Shown: positions 52,965 to 62,660, counted from the first letter of the stretch. The stretch is DNA of 64,000 nt from JAGVSZ01 sp035456405 (GCA_035456405.1 DATIDG010000080.1:13638-77637), one strand, 5' to 3'. The notes: generated by a model from the letters alone, not told the origin. Translations and numbers: made by a program.

Positions 52965-53582
52965 GTGAACGCGCCGCATCCCCCGCTCGCCGTTTCCCAG
53001 GACTGGTTGCGTGCGCGTTTCGCGGCGCCCCGGCCGTTTGCGCCGGTGACCACGGGCGATGGTCACCTGTTCCGCAGGGAAGGAGGGATCCGGCCTGCCG
53101 CAGTGCTTGTGCCGGTCGTGAATCGCGACGACGACCTCACCGTCCTGTTCACGCGGCGCACCGCGCATCTCCACGACCACGCCGGCCAGATCAGCTTCCC
53201 TGGCGGTCGCACGGAAGGCGCGGAGTTGCCCCGTGACACTGCCCTCCGGGAGACCGCCGAGGAGATCGGTCTCGCGCCCGACCGCGTCGAGATCCTCGGG
53301 CACCTCAACGAGTACACGACGGTGACCGGCTACCGCGTCACGCCGGTGGTCGGGCTTGTTCAGCCGCCGTTCGAACTCGCGCTCGACGACTTCGAGGTCG
53401 CGGAAGTCTTCGAGGTGCCGCTCGCCTTCCTGCTCGACCCCGCGAACCACCAGCGCAACCAGCTGATCCACGACGGCTTGGAGCGCCACTACTACGCAAT
53501 GCCCTACGGTCCTTACTACATCTGGGGGGCCACGGCGGGCATGCTGATGAACTTCTACGCCTACCTCACCGCGCCGCGCTAG
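52965..53582 (+). CDS. NUDIX hydrolase, CoA pyrophosphatase type
   Basis: 205 residues from GTG 52965. Nudix box GGRTEGAELPRDTALRETAE followed by EIGL, preceded by the CoA-specific HAGQISFPGG region (LHDHAGQISFPGGR). Such enzymes split CoA or its derivatives into 3',5'-ADP and phosphopantetheine. The AMPYGPYYIWGATAGML ending is typical for the NudL/YeaB group. Confidence 0.9.
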   Translation: MNAPHPPLAVSQDWLRARFAAPRPFAPVTTGDGHLFRREGGIRPAAVLVPVVNRDDDLTVLFTRRTAHLHDHAGQISFPGGRTEGAELPRDTALRETAEEIGLAPDRVEILGHLNEYTTVTGYRVTPVVGLVQPPFELALDDFEVAEVFEVPLAFLLDPANHQRNQLIHDGLERHYYAMPYGPYYIWGATAGMLMNFYAYLTAPR

Positions 53583-53877
53583 CGGCCCGCGCCCCACTCC
53601 AGCCCGAGCTTCGCCGAGCTGAAGCAACCTGTACCGTCGGCTTGCACGGCAACTTCTACCCCGCCCTCGCCTCACCGCGCTGAGCCGCGTCGCGACGCGC
53701 GCCTCGAATGCCACCGCATCGCCCTCGCGCCGGCGTGCGTCGGCGGCTCCGGCGAGGAGATCGCGGCACATGCGGTCGGGAGAAGGAGCGCACAACGATC
53801 CCGCAATCCGGTCGTGTCATCACCGGCGGAATCGGGTTCGCTATACTGGTCCGACCGCGGCTCAGAGGATCTCCACC
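53583..53877. other. Spacer with no recognised gene
   Basis: 295 bases between the NUDIX gene and the zinc metallopeptidase. Short open frames occur on both strands but none has a ribosome binding site or recognisable content. A possible -10 (TATACT at 53841-53846) lies 32 bases before the metallopeptidase ATG; no matching -35 is clear. Confidence 0.5.
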
Positions 53878-54744
53878 ATGCGAATCGAAGACCAGCGTCG
53901 CAGCGAGAACATCGAGGATCGCCGCGGGATGCGGATTCCCGGCGGGCGCGGCCTCGCCGGAGGCGGGATCGGCATCGTGGTGATCGCGCTGATCGCGCTG
54001 TTCCTGGGCATCGACCCGGGCGTCGTGATGCAGGGCATGCAGGAGGGTCCGGTCGCGACGGCACCTCAGCAGCCGGTCGAGACCAAGGCGCCCGCGCGCG
54101 AGGACCAGATGGCCGACTTCATCGCCGCCGTCGTCGGCAGCACCGAGGACACCTGGACGGAGATCTTTTCCCGCAGCGGGAAACGGTACGAGAAACCGGT
54201 GCTCGTCCTGTTCAGCGGCGCCGTGCAGTCGGCGTGCGGGTTTGCTCAGGCGGCCGTCGGACCGTTCTATTGCCCTGCCGACAACAAGCTCTACATCGAT
54301 CTCGCCTTCTACCGCGATCTCCAGGACAAGTTCCGCGCCCCGGGCGACTTCGCGCAGGCCTACGTGATTGCGCACGAGGTCGGGCATCACGTCCAGAACC
54401 TGCTCGGGATCGCCGAGCAGGTCCGGCGCGCTCAGGCGCGTGGCGGCGAGCGGCAGGCAAACGCGCTCCAGGTCCGCATGGAGTTGCAGGCCGACTGCTT
54501 CGCCGGTATATGGGCGGCACACGCCAACCGTACTAGGCGGCTCCTCGAGCCGGGGGACGTGGAGGAAGGTCTGGGCGCGGCGGCGGCGGTCGGCGACGAC
54601 CGGATCCAGATGGCCTCGCGCGGCTACGTCTCGCCCGAGTCGTTCACTCACGGGTCGAGCGAGCAGCGCATGCGCTGGTTTAAGCGCGGACTCGAGAGCG
54701 GAGATCTCAAGGCCTGCGACACCTTCGCCGCGCGGCAGCTCTAG
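53878..54744 (+). CDS. Neutral zinc metallopeptidase (YpfJ family)
   Basis: 288 residues. One membrane helix about 28-45 after a basic N-terminus (MRIEDQRRSENIEDRRGMR), then a periplasmic domain with the gluzincin-type motif AHEVGHHVQNLLGI near residue 166 and a downstream Glu in QVRMELQADCFAGIWA. Conserved ACGFAQAAVGPFYCPADNKL (partial) with two Cys. Family is called neutral zinc metallopeptidase; targets are unknown. No clear operon partner. Confidence 0.92.
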   Translation: MRIEDQRRSENIEDRRGMRIPGGRGLAGGGIGIVVIALIALFLGIDPGVVMQGMQEGPVATAPQQPVETKAPAREDQMADFIAAVVGSTEDTWTEIFSRSGKRYEKPVLVLFSGAVQSACGFAQAAVGPFYCPADNKLYIDLAFYRDLQDKFRAPGDFAQAYVIAHEVGHHVQNLLGIAEQVRRAQARGGERQANALQVRMELQADCFAGIWAAHANRTRRLLEPGDVEEGLGAAAAVGDDRIQMASRGYVSPESFTHGSSEQRMRWFKRGLESGDLKACDTFAARQL

Positions 54745-54975
54745 CGCAGCGTACATCCGGCGAGCGCCGGGACCGGCGGTCGTCCCGGCGCCCGCTCGAT
54801 AGCGAACCCGTCGCTTGCGTCGCGACGCTGCCGGGCTCGTTTGCGTATCGCAGTTTCAGTGGGCTCGCGATACGCGGGCTTCAGGCAACAAGGCGATGCA
54901 GGCGCGGCGGAGGCGGAGGAAGGCATGACCGCCTTGACTATAATCGCCGCTCGCCTCCCGGCCCCCCGTGTCCGA

Positions 54976-56001
54976 ATGAGCTTTCTTTCGATCCTGATCG
55001 CGCTCGCGCTCGAGCAATGGCGCCCGCTCGTCGATCGTCGCGCCCTGTTCACGCCGATGTCGGGGTATGCGGGCGTGCTCGAGCGCAATTTCGACGCCGG
55101 CGAGGCACATCAGGGGACGCTCGCGTGGTTCCTCGCGATCGTGCCCGCCGTGGTGCTAGCGTGGGCACTCTACGCCACGCTCGCAGCGGCGAACCCGCTG
55201 CTCGGACTTGCGTTCAACGTACTGGTGCTCTACTTCACGATGGGTTTCCGCCAGCACAGTCATTACTTCACCGACATCCACAAGGCGCTGAAGGACGGCG
55301 AACTGGACAGCGCGCGCCGCATGCTCGCCGAGTGGCGCGGGCACTCATGCGACACACTTTCTGCGGCCGAGGTTGCGCGACTTACGATCGAGGGTGCGCT
55401 CACCGTTTCGCACCGCCACGTGTTCGGCCCGATCTTCTGGTTCGCCCTCCTGCCTGGCCCGTGCGGCGCGGTGCTGTATCGCTTCGCGCTCTTCCTCAGC
55501 CGTCGTTGGGGCGGAATGGGACGGGCCGGCGACATCGGGCCGCTCGTCGACCTTCCGGGGACCTCCGGAGCGACCGCCGATGTCGCGGGTCCGGACACGC
55601 GCGTCGCGCTCGGACGCACCGATGAGGTGGGCGCGAGCCGCTTCGGCGAGTTCGCCCGCAAGGCGTTCGGGGTGATCGACTGGGTGCCGGCGCGGGTGAC
55701 CGCCACTGCATTCGCAGTCGTCGGCGACTTCGAGGACGCCGTCTACTGCTGGCGCACGCAGGCCGCGCGTTGGCCCGACCACCTCCTCGGCGTCGTGCTC
55801 GCCGCCGGGGCCGGCGCACTGGGGGTGCGCCTCGGCATGCCGGTGCCGCACGGCGCAACGCTGGAGGATCGGCCTGAGCTCGGCCTCGGGGAGGAAGCGG
55901 ATACGCCGTTCCTCGACAGCGCCGTCGGCCTCATCTGGCGCGCGCTCGTCCTCTGGCTTGCCGTGTTGCTGGCGCTCAGCGTGGCGCGGGCGTTCGGCTA
56001 G
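54976..56001 (+). CDS. CobD/CbiB-like membrane protein
   Basis: 341 residues, several membrane helices (about 2-15, 50-95, 150-175, 265-290, 315-338). Start MSFLSILIALALEQWRPL, with YFTMGFRQHSHYFTDIHKAL and LTVSHRHVFGPIFWFALLPG, follows the CobD/CbiB family fold. True CbiB makes adenosylcobinamide, but in betaproteobacteria without a cobalamin operon nearby this stand-alone homologue is usually left as CobD/CbiB family, related to AmpE. No cobalamin genes are in the window, so cobalamin synthesis should not be assumed. Confidence 0.83.
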   Translation: MSFLSILIALALEQWRPLVDRRALFTPMSGYAGVLERNFDAGEAHQGTLAWFLAIVPAVVLAWALYATLAAANPLLGLAFNVLVLYFTMGFRQHSHYFTDIHKALKDGELDSARRMLAEWRGHSCDTLSAAEVARLTIEGALTVSHRHVFGPIFWFALLPGPCGAVLYRFALFLSRRWGGMGRAGDIGPLVDLPGTSGATADVAGPDTRVALGRTDEVGASRFGEFARKAFGVIDWVPARVTATAFAVVGDFEDAVYCWRTQAARWPDHLLGVVLAAGAGALGVRLGMPVPHGATLEDRPELGLGEEADTPFLDSAVGLIWRALVLWLAVLLALSVARAFG

Positions 56002-56009
56002 GCGAACAG

Positions 56010-56324
56010 CTAGGCAGGCCGCCGCTCGGCGCCGCACTTCCAGCACGCGCCGAACTGCCCCTCGATTGATTCCCCGCACGACGGGCATGTCCATACGCTG
56101 CCGGCGGGCGGCGGCCGGCGCCAGACTTCGAGTAGCGCCTCGGCCCGCGCCCGGTCGGACTCGCGCACGAGGTGCAGCTCGAGCGCGCATTCGGTGAACG
56201 GGATCTCGCCGGCAAGGCGCGAGAGCAGCTCGTTCCTGATCCAGCAGCGGATTCCGTCGGCCTCCAGCACGTTCTTGAGGTGGTGGATCTCCAGGAGGTT
56301 GAGCGAGGTGAGGAGCGGCTTCAT
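56010..56324 (-). CDS. DUF2007 protein with zinc-ribbon tail
   Basis: 104 residues. N-terminal DUF2007 domain (about 1-70: LNLLEIHHLKNVLEADGIRC, FTECALELHLV) and a C-terminal zinc ribbon with two CxxC pairs (WTCPSCGESIEGQFGACWKC). DUF2007 is a putative signal-transducing fold. Its ATG overlaps the rsgA stop (ATGA), and it ends the htpX-like, rsgA, DUF2007 operon. Confidence 0.85.
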   Translation of the reverse strand: MKPLLTSLNLLEIHHLKNVLEADGIRCWIRNELLSRLAGEIPFTECALELHLVRESDRARAEALLEVWRRPPPAGSVWTCPSCGESIEGQFGACWKCGAERRPA

Positions 56325-57211
56325 GCCCGCGCCGCTCCCTCGGCGTCGAGGATGCGGTGCAGGAGCTCGAGCCGCCGCGGATGGATCTCGCCGGTAGCCA
56401 CCGCGGCGCGCACCGCGCAATCGGGCTCTGTGCGGTGCCGGCAATCGGTGAACCTGCAGCGACCGGCCAACGGTCGCAGCTCGGGGAAGCCGCGCTCGAT
56501 ACCCGCCGCGTCCAGATGCGCGAGCCCGAACTCCCGTACTCCGGGCGAGTCGACGATTGCACTCGCCGGGTCGAGGCGATGGAAGCGCGTCGCGGTGGTG
56601 GTGTGGCGGCCCGAATCGAGGAAGCGCGAGATCTCGCGCGTCGCGGCGTCGGCCTCCGGAACGAGCGCGTTTACGAGCGTCGACTTGCCCATACCCGACT
56701 GGCCGATCAGCACGGTCGTCTCGCCCAGAAGGCGCGCCCGCAGCGTCGCGACGTCCTGCTTGGCGCTCAGCTCGGCGATCGGGTAACCGGCGCTCGCGAA
56801 CGGGGCGAGCCGCTCGCGCGCCGCGGCGGTGAGGGCGGTGAGGTCGGCCTTGTTGAGCACGAGCAGGACGCGAATCGACTGGCTCTCCGCCGCGACGAGG
56901 ACCCGCGCGACCAACTCGTCGGCGAGGCTCGGCTCGCCGGCGCAGATCACCGCGACCTGCGTCGCGTTGGCGGCGATCAGCTTGCGGCGGTGTGGCGCGG
57001 CGCGGAGGAGAAGGGACGCGCGCGGCGCGATGTCTTCGATCACGCCCTCGCCGCGTGCCGTGCGCGCGATCCGCACCCGGTCGCCGCAGGCGACCACGCT
57101 TTCCCTGCCGCGCCGCACGCACCGGACGTACTCGCCGCCCTCCGCCGCGACCAGGTAGTTGCGGCCGAATGCGGCGACGACCTGACCCGCCTGCGGCTTG
57201 GACGGGGTCAA
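56321..57211 (-). CDS. rsgA: Ribosome small subunit-dependent GTPase A
   Basis: 296 residues from a TTG that overlaps the stop of the M48 gene (TTGA). Circularly permuted GTPase that helps 30S maturation. N-terminal OB fold (about 10-75, GQVVAAFGRNYLVAAEGGEY), G4 LNKADLT, G5 ELSAKQ, G1 IGQSGMGKSTLVN, G3 DSPGVREFG, then the zinc domain CRFTDCRHRTEPDC. TTG is chosen since family homology starts right there and no ATG or GTG is near. Confidence 0.95.
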   Translation of the reverse strand: MTPSKPQAGQVVAAFGRNYLVAAEGGEYVRCVRRGRESVVACGDRVRIARTARGEGVIEDIAPRASLLLRAAPHRRKLIAANATQVAVICAGEPSLADELVARVLVAAESQSIRVLLVLNKADLTALTAAARERLAPFASAGYPIAELSAKQDVATLRARLLGETTVLIGQSGMGKSTLVNALVPEADAATREISRFLDSGRHTTTATRFHRLDPASAIVDSPGVREFGLAHLDAAGIERGFPELRPLAGRCRFTDCRHRTEPDCAVRAAVATGEIHPRRLELLHRILDAEGAARA

Positions 57212-58467
57212 GCCGGAACGGGTGCGGCGAGCGACTGGAGGCGCGCGATGCGCAGCGCGGCCGGCGGATGGGAGTCGTAGAACGCGGAGTGGACCGGGTC
57301 CGGCGTCAGCGTCGCGGCGTTGTCCTGATACAGCTTGACCAGCGCGCGCACGAGGTCTCCCGCATCGGCGTGCTGCGCCGCGTACGCATCTGCCTCGTAC
57401 TCGTGTTTGCGCGAATAGAGGCTGCCGAGCGGGTGCAGCAGGAACGTGAAGACCGGGACCGCCATGAAGAAAAGCAGGAGCGCAAGCGCCGTGCTGCGTG
57501 TCTCGACGCCCAGCCCGGTGTAGAACCACTGGCGATCGATGAGCCAGCCGAGCAACGCCAGGAACGCCAGGCTCCCGAGGAAGAGCCACGCGACGCGCTT
57601 CCAGACGTGCCTGAGCTTGAAGTGGCCGAGCTCGTGCGCGAGCACTGCCTCGACCTCGGGGGGCGCGAGGCGCGAGAGCAGGGTGTCGAAGAAGACGATG
57701 CGCTTGGCTGCGCCGAAGCCGGTGAAATACGCGTTGCCGTGGCTCGAGCGCTTCGAGCCGTCCATCACGAACAGGCCCTTCGCCCGGAAGCCGCAGCTTG
57801 CGAGCAGGCGCTCGATGCGCTCCTTGAGCGCCGCGTCCTCGAGCGGCGAGAACTTGTTGAACAGCGGCGCGATGAACGTCGGGTAGATGAGGAGGATGAG
57901 CAGGTTGAAAACCATCCAGGTGAGCCAAACGTACAACCACCAGTATCCGCCCATCTTGGCCATCAGCCAGAGCACGCAGAGGAGGAGAGGCACGGCGAGC
58001 GCAAGGCCGATCGCGATCTGCTTTAGGAGATCGGCGACGAACAGTTGCGGCGTCATGCGATTGAAGCCGAAGCGCGCCTCGATCCCGAATGTCCGCACGA
58101 TCGAGAAAGGCAGATCGACGGCGCCAGTGATGAACGCCACGCTTAGGATGAGCGCAATGCCGTGCGCGTAGCCGCCCTGATCGAACGCCCGCGCCCAGAG
58201 ATCGGAAAGCCCTTGCAGACCGCCGCCGAGCGTGAACGCGAGGAGGAGCGCCGCGGAGACGAACGTGTCGACGATGCCCAGTCGGGTCTTCGCCACGGTG
58301 TAGTCGGCGGCCTTCTGATGCGCATCGAGGCTCACGCTTCCGACGAACGCCGGGGGCACGCTGCGGCGGTGGGCCCGCACGTGCCGGGCGTGGCGCACGC
58401 CGAGCCACACGCGCGTCGCGGTAGCGACGGCGAGCGCGGCGAGAAACGCGATCGTGAGTACGTGCAT
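57208..58467 (-). CDS. M48 family metallopeptidase (Ste24-like)
   Basis: 419 residues. Multi-pass membrane zinc protease like CAAX prenyl protease 1. HELGH motif near residue 278 in VLAHELGHFKLRH, third ligand Glu in EYEADAYAAQHADAG. N-terminal membrane segments and the DYTVAKTRLGIVDTF block are typical of the Ste24/HtpX-like branch with the M48 N domain. Probably membrane protein quality control. First gene of an operon with rsgA and DUF2007; divergent from orn. Confidence 0.93.
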   Translation of the reverse strand: MHVLTIAFLAALAVATATRVWLGVRHARHVRAHRRSVPPAFVGSVSLDAHQKAADYTVAKTRLGIVDTFVSAALLLAFTLGGGLQGLSDLWARAFDQGGYAHGIALILSVAFITGAVDLPFSIVRTFGIEARFGFNRMTPQLFVADLLKQIAIGLALAVPLLLCVLWLMAKMGGYWWLYVWLTWMVFNLLILLIYPTFIAPLFNKFSPLEDAALKERIERLLASCGFRAKGLFVMDGSKRSSHGNAYFTGFGAAKRIVFFDTLLSRLAPPEVEAVLAHELGHFKLRHVWKRVAWLFLGSLAFLALLGWLIDRQWFYTGLGVETRSTALALLLFFMAVPVFTFLLHPLGSLYSRKHEYEADAYAAQHADAGDLVRALVKLYQDNAATLTPDPVHSAFYDSHPPAALRIARLQSLAAPVPA

Positions 58468-58534
58468 GCGTGACCGGCGGGAGCGTGTGCGAGAATGCGA
58501 TTCTACTCAACTACTTGAGTGCGCGATCGGGCAA

Positions 58535-59080
58535 ATGCCCCAGGACCAGAACAATCTTGCCTGGCTCGACATGGAGATGACCGGCCTCGACCCGGAGCGC
58601 GACCGGATCATCGAGGTCGCAGTCGTGATCACGAACGCCCAACTCGACACGGTCGCCGAGGCGCCTGTGCTCGTCGTGCACCAGCCCGAGAGCGTGCTCG
58701 CGGCCATGGACGACTGGAACAAGAGCACACACGGCAAGAGCGGGCTCGTCGAGCGCGTGCGGGCGTCGCGGCTCGCCGAGGGCGACGTCGAGGAGCGCAT
58801 GCTCGCGTTCCTCGCCGAACACGTCCCGTCCCGGGTCTCGCCGATGTGCGGGAACTCGATCTGCCAGGACCGGCGCTTCCTCGCGCGCTGGATGCCGCGG
58901 CTGGAGGCCTACTTCCACTACCGCAACCTCGACGTCTCGACCCTGAAGGAGCTCGTGCGCCGCTGGAAGCCGGAGCTTGCGAAGGGCGTGACGAAACAGG
59001 GCAAGCACGAAGCCCTCGCCGACATCCACGAGTCGATCGAGGAGCTGAAATACTACCGGGAGCACTTTATCCGGCTTTGA
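58535..59080 (+). CDS. orn: Oligoribonuclease
   Basis: 181 residues. DEDDh 3'-5' exonuclease that degrades 2-5 nt RNAs and pGpG from cyclic di-GMP turnover. Exo I LAWLDMEMTGLDPERD, SGLVERVRAS, Exo II NSICQDRRFLARWMP, Exo III KHEALADIHESIEELKYYR. Start MPQDQNNLAWLD chosen to match the family; the frame is open further up but without conserved sequence. Divergent from the M48 gene, as often seen. Confidence 0.96.
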   Translation: MPQDQNNLAWLDMEMTGLDPERDRIIEVAVVITNAQLDTVAEAPVLVVHQPESVLAAMDDWNKSTHGKSGLVERVRASRLAEGDVEERMLAFLAEHVPSRVSPMCGNSICQDRRFLARWMPRLEAYFHYRNLDVSTLKELVRRWKPELAKGVTKQGKHEALADIHESIEELKYYREHFIRL

Positions 59081-59146
59081 CCGGCCGGAAGCGGGAGACG
59101 GGAAGCGGGGAGCGGGAAAGGCGGGCGCGCTGACGCGCGCTCCGCG

Positions 59147-60532
59147 CTACAACGGCACGACCTTGCCCGGGTTCATCAGGTTGTCGGGGTCGAACGTCCG
59201 CTTGATAGCGACCATCAGGTCGACCGCGTCGCCGTGCTCCTTCTTCAGCGACTTGATCTTCCCGGAGCCGATGCCGTGCTCGCCGGTGCACGTACCCTCC
59301 ATCGACAGGGCGCGGTCGACCAGACGCTCGTTGAAGGCCTTGGCCTCGGCGAGGTCGGCATCGCTGTCGGGGCGGATCAGCACCATGCAGTGGAAGTTGC
59401 CGTCCCCAACGTGCCCGAAGAGCGGAATTGGCATCGAGGCCCGCTCGATGTCGCGCGTGGTCTCAATGATGCACTCGGTCAGCCGCGAGATCGGCACGCA
59501 CACGTCGGTCGACACCGCACGCGTGCCGGGGCGCAGCTGCAGGCCGGCGAAGTAGGCCTGGTGCCGCGCCGACCACAGCCGGGTGCGATCCTCCGGCTTA
59601 GTGGCCCATTCGAACCCCTCGCCGCCGTTCTCGGTGGCGATCTCCTGGACGAGCTGCGCCTGCTCGGCGACGCCCGCTTCGGTGCCGTGAAACTCGATCC
59701 AGAGCGTCGGTTGCTCTTTGTAGTTTGTCTTGTTGTAGGCGTTGATGGCTTTCATCGTCAGGCCGCAGAGCGCCTCGCTGCGCGCAATCGGAATGCCGTG
59801 CTGGAGCGTCTGGATCACCGTATCGACAGCGCCTTTCATGTCCTTGAAAGAGCACACCGCGGCGGACATCGCTTCCGGCACCGCATAGAGCCGCACGGTC
59901 ACTTCCGTGATGATCCCGAGCGTGCCTTCGGAGCCCACGAAGAGCCGCGTCAGGTCATAGCCGGCGGCCGACTTGCGCGGCCGGCGCGAGGTCCTGATGA
60001 TCCGGCCGTCCGCAGTGACCACCGTGAGCGACAGCACGTTCTCGCGCATCGTGCCGTACCGCACCGCATTCGTCCCGGAGGCGCGGGTGGCGGCCATCCC
60101 GCCGATCGTTGCGTCCGCACCCGGGTCGACCGGGAACATCAGTCCGGCATGGCGGATTTCCTCGTTCAGCTGCTTGCGGGTCACGCCGGCCTGCACGGTG
60201 GCGTCGAGGTCCTCTGCGTGGACCGCGAGCACCTTGTTCATCTGGCTCATGTCGATGCACACGCCGCCTGCGTTGGCGAGAATGTGCCCCTCGAGCGAGG
60301 TGCCCACGCCGTAAGGGATCATCGGCGTGTGATAGCGCCGGCAGATCGAAACGATGTCGCGGACTTCTTCCGTGGATCGGGCGAACACCACCGCATCGGG
60401 CGCCGCGTACGGATAGTACGACTCGTCCTTGCCGTGATGCTCGCGCACGCCGCGCGACGTTGTAACGCGCTCGCCGAGCAGCTGCTGCAGGTCGGCGAGC
60501 AGCGCGGCGTCGAGTTCGCGTGCCTTGTTCAT
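59147..60532 (-). CDS. FAD-linked oxidase (glycolate / D-lactate dehydrogenase type)
   Basis: 461 residues. FAD domain PCMH about 35-215 (YYPYAAPDAVVFARSTEEV, PYGVGTSLEGHILANAGG, GADATIGGMAATRASGTNAV) and C-terminal FAD-linked oxidase domain (VSTDVCVPISRLTECI, HVGDGNFHCMVLI, GTCTGEHGIGSGK). Oxidises a 2-hydroxy acid to a 2-oxo acid. The single-subunit form resembles D-lactate dehydrogenase (Dld2-like) and GlcD; substrate not decidable by sequence. DUF6494 gene lies 23 bases upstream in the same direction. Confidence 0.92.
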   Translation of the reverse strand: MNKARELDAALLADLQQLLGERVTTSRGVREHHGKDESYYPYAAPDAVVFARSTEEVRDIVSICRRYHTPMIPYGVGTSLEGHILANAGGVCIDMSQMNKVLAVHAEDLDATVQAGVTRKQLNEEIRHAGLMFPVDPGADATIGGMAATRASGTNAVRYGTMRENVLSLTVVTADGRIIRTSRRPRKSAAGYDLTRLFVGSEGTLGIITEVTVRLYAVPEAMSAAVCSFKDMKGAVDTVIQTLQHGIPIARSEALCGLTMKAINAYNKTNYKEQPTLWIEFHGTEAGVAEQAQLVQEIATENGGEGFEWATKPEDRTRLWSARHQAYFAGLQLRPGTRAVSTDVCVPISRLTECIIETTRDIERASMPIPLFGHVGDGNFHCMVLIRPDSDADLAEAKAFNERLVDRALSMEGTCTGEHGIGSGKIKSLKKEHGDAVDLMVAIKRTFDPDNLMNPGKVVPL

Positions 60533-60555
60533 CGTCCAGCTCTCCGGGGGGATGG

Positions 60556-60762
60556 CTACTCGAGTTCGATCTTGCCGTCGAACGTCACGCTGAGCTTGAG
60601 TCCCGGCACCTCGAGGGTTATCGTCGCCGGAAACGTTTCGCTCCCCTTCGCGGCGCCGGATTCCATTGCGCGTGCGACCGCATGCTCGATCTCGCGCTGC
60701 GAGCTCACGCCCACCATCTTCAGGAACTTGCGGATGGACTGATTCAGGGTGTCGTCGTTCAT
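60556..60762 (-). CDS. DUF6494 small protein
   Basis: 68 residues. MNDDTLNQSIRKFLKMVGVS, QREIEHAVARAMESG and ITLEVPGLKLSVTFDGKIEL are the blocks of the family. No signal peptide or membrane helix. Function unknown; the coupling with an FAD oxidase gene 23 bases downstream may reflect an operon. Start at ATG 60762 chosen by the family. Confidence 0.8.
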   Translation of the reverse strand: MNDDTLNQSIRKFLKMVGVSSQREIEHAVARAMESGAAKGSETFPATITLEVPGLKLSVTFDGKIELE

Positions 60763-60846
60763 CACTGCGCCTCGCTGGAGGAGGTGGGGGAGGTTAGTCC
60801 GGGGGGTGAGGCAAGTCAAATGAAGCGGCCGGCCCTCGCGGGCCGG

Positions 60847-62490
60847 TCAACCCCTCCGATACAAGCGGTAGCGTTCGCGGTCCCGAGGCCGATTCCCCTC
60901 CCATACGCGGCGCCAGTTGCCGGCGGGCGCGATCTCCGGCTCGCGCGCGCTCGCCTGGATGAGCAGGTAGGGACAGCCGGTCTGGCCGTGCGTCTCCGCG
61001 CGGCGCGTGACGAGCCCCGCGTGATAGTGGAACACGGCGCGCTGCGTCTCCCCGAGGCCGCGGCTCTCGACGCATCCGGCGTTCGGCGGCAGCGCCTTGC
61101 GCAGGCTCTGCGCCACCGGGCGGTACGTCTTGCCGTAGTCGATCCAATCGAGCCAGAGCGTCGTCGCGAGTCCCCACACGAGGGTCACGCCAGCCGTCCA
61201 GAAGGTGAGGCCGCGCAGCGTCGTCCGCTCGGCGCGGTGCACGAGCGTCAGCCACGCAACGGTGAGCAGGGCCGCGACGACGAGCGGCGCCCATTCGATG
61301 CGCATGACGAATCCCGGCTCGAGCCGCGCCGCGTGTCGAGAGATCGGCTCGGGAAAACCGACGAGCGTTGCGATCCACATGAACCACATGTAGCCTGCAG
61401 CGAGCGTGAAGGTCATTACGGCGAACCACGCCAGAGCGTTCGCAGCGCCGCGGCGCGCTCCCATCGCGGCGGCGCCGGCCGGGATCGCAAGCGGGACGAG
61501 CAGCGCGAGCATGTCCATCTCGCGCGGTCGCCCCATGGGCAGCAGAAGGATCAGCGCCACGATCGTTCCGACGAACGGCACGGCGAAGCCCGGTTCGCGG
61601 AGCTGCCGGCGGTATTCCCAGGTCGCCCAGATCGTCAGCGGCCAGACTGGCCAAGCCGCCCACACCAGCGTCTTGAGGATCTCCAGGACGGTGACGAGGC
61701 GCGGCGCGTGGCTCACCTGGGCGAGCTGCCACGCGAGCCAGCTCTCGAAGTACGGCGGCGCTCGCGTGGCGAGCGCCCACGGCCACGCGACGACGAGCGG
61801 GACCAGGATCGCGCAGCCCAACCCGACCGAGAACGCAAAGTTGCGCTGCCGGAACGACGTGCAGAGGGGCAGCACCAGCAGCGCTGCAGCGAGCGGCTGC
61901 AGGAGCGCGGCGAGCCCTTTCGCGAGGAACGCCACCGCGGTGCCTAGCCCGAAGCAGACGCCGCTCTTGATCGGTTTGCGATGGGAGATTGCGACGCCGT
62001 AATAGGCGGCCGCGAGCCCGGCGAGCATCGCGGTCTCCGCAGTGATCTCGTGCGCGTGCCAGAGCAGTCCGACGCAGCCCATCAGCGCCAGCACCGAGAG
62101 GTCGCCTTCGCGCTTGCCGTAGAGCTCGCGCGCCGCGAGGCGCACGAACCAGAGCGCGACGAGCACGAACAGGGCGCTTGCGAACCGCGCGGCGTCGTGC
62201 GGCGGGAGGAGGACCCCGAGTGCCCAGACGAACGTTCCCGCGACCCAGAAATAGAGCGGACCGTCCTCGAAGTATGGCTCCCCAGCGAGCTTCGGCATCA
62301 GCCACTCGCCGCTCGACAGCATCTGGTGCAGCATGCCGAATCCCACCGCGTCTTCGGTCTTCCAGGGGTCGTGACCCACGAGACCGGGCAGGAGGAACGC
62401 GGTGACGAACAGCGCGAGCGGCCACCCGGTGAGCGGCAACCGGATCGGCGCCGCAAGCCAACTGGGAAGTCGTGCGGGCCTGGCCGCCAC
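60847..62490 (-). CDS. GT39/ArnT-like glycosyltransferase, membrane protein
   Basis: 547 residues from GTG, about 11-12 membrane helices. The first periplasmic loop carries WKTEDAVGFGMLHQMLSSGE and PYFEDGPLYFWV, the DE/ED-type catalytic acid region of PMT/ArnT enzymes. The C-terminal soluble part holds VESRGLGETQRAVFHYH. ArnT-like enzymes move sugars from polyprenyl phosphate to lipid A or proteins; the acceptor here is unknown. No neighbouring sugar genes. Confidence 0.85.
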   Translation of the reverse strand: MAARPARLPSWLAAPIRLPLTGWPLALFVTAFLLPGLVGHDPWKTEDAVGFGMLHQMLSSGEWLMPKLAGEPYFEDGPLYFWVAGTFVWALGVLLPPHDAARFASALFVLVALWFVRLAARELYGKREGDLSVLALMGCVGLLWHAHEITAETAMLAGLAAAYYGVAISHRKPIKSGVCFGLGTAVAFLAKGLAALLQPLAAALLVLPLCTSFRQRNFAFSVGLGCAILVPLVVAWPWALATRAPPYFESWLAWQLAQVSHAPRLVTVLEILKTLVWAAWPVWPLTIWATWEYRRQLREPGFAVPFVGTIVALILLLPMGRPREMDMLALLVPLAIPAGAAAMGARRGAANALAWFAVMTFTLAAGYMWFMWIATLVGFPEPISRHAARLEPGFVMRIEWAPLVVAALLTVAWLTLVHRAERTTLRGLTFWTAGVTLVWGLATTLWLDWIDYGKTYRPVAQSLRKALPPNAGCVESRGLGETQRAVFHYHAGLVTRRAETHGQTGCPYLLIQASAREPEIAPAGNWRRVWEGNRPRDRERYRLYRRG

Positions 62491-62610
62491 TATCCGACGA
62501 CCGTTACGATTTCGCCCGGTGGCGCAATCTCGCTGGGCTCGGCTGCGCCGACGACGAGGAAGCGGAGCATGCGCGCGATTCTACCCGTGGCGTTCGTCGC
62601 GACGTCCCGG

Positions 62611-62640
62611 AAAAATGAAAAAGGCAGCCGCAGCTGCCTT
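62611..62640 (-). terminator. Intrinsic terminator after rpmE (minus strand)
   Basis: On the minus strand: AAGGCAGC, loop TGCG, GCTGCCTT, then TTTTCATTTTT (complement of 62611-62621). A clear rho-independent terminator 21 bases after the rpmE stop. Confidence 0.88.
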
Positions 62641-62660
62641 TGTCCGGAGCGATGCCGTCG

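Noticed and set aside
54976..56001. Cobalamin biosynthesis gene cobD
   Set aside because: The protein is CobD/CbiB-like, but no other cobalamin gene is in the window and lone homologues of this type are common, so the pathway role is not claimed.
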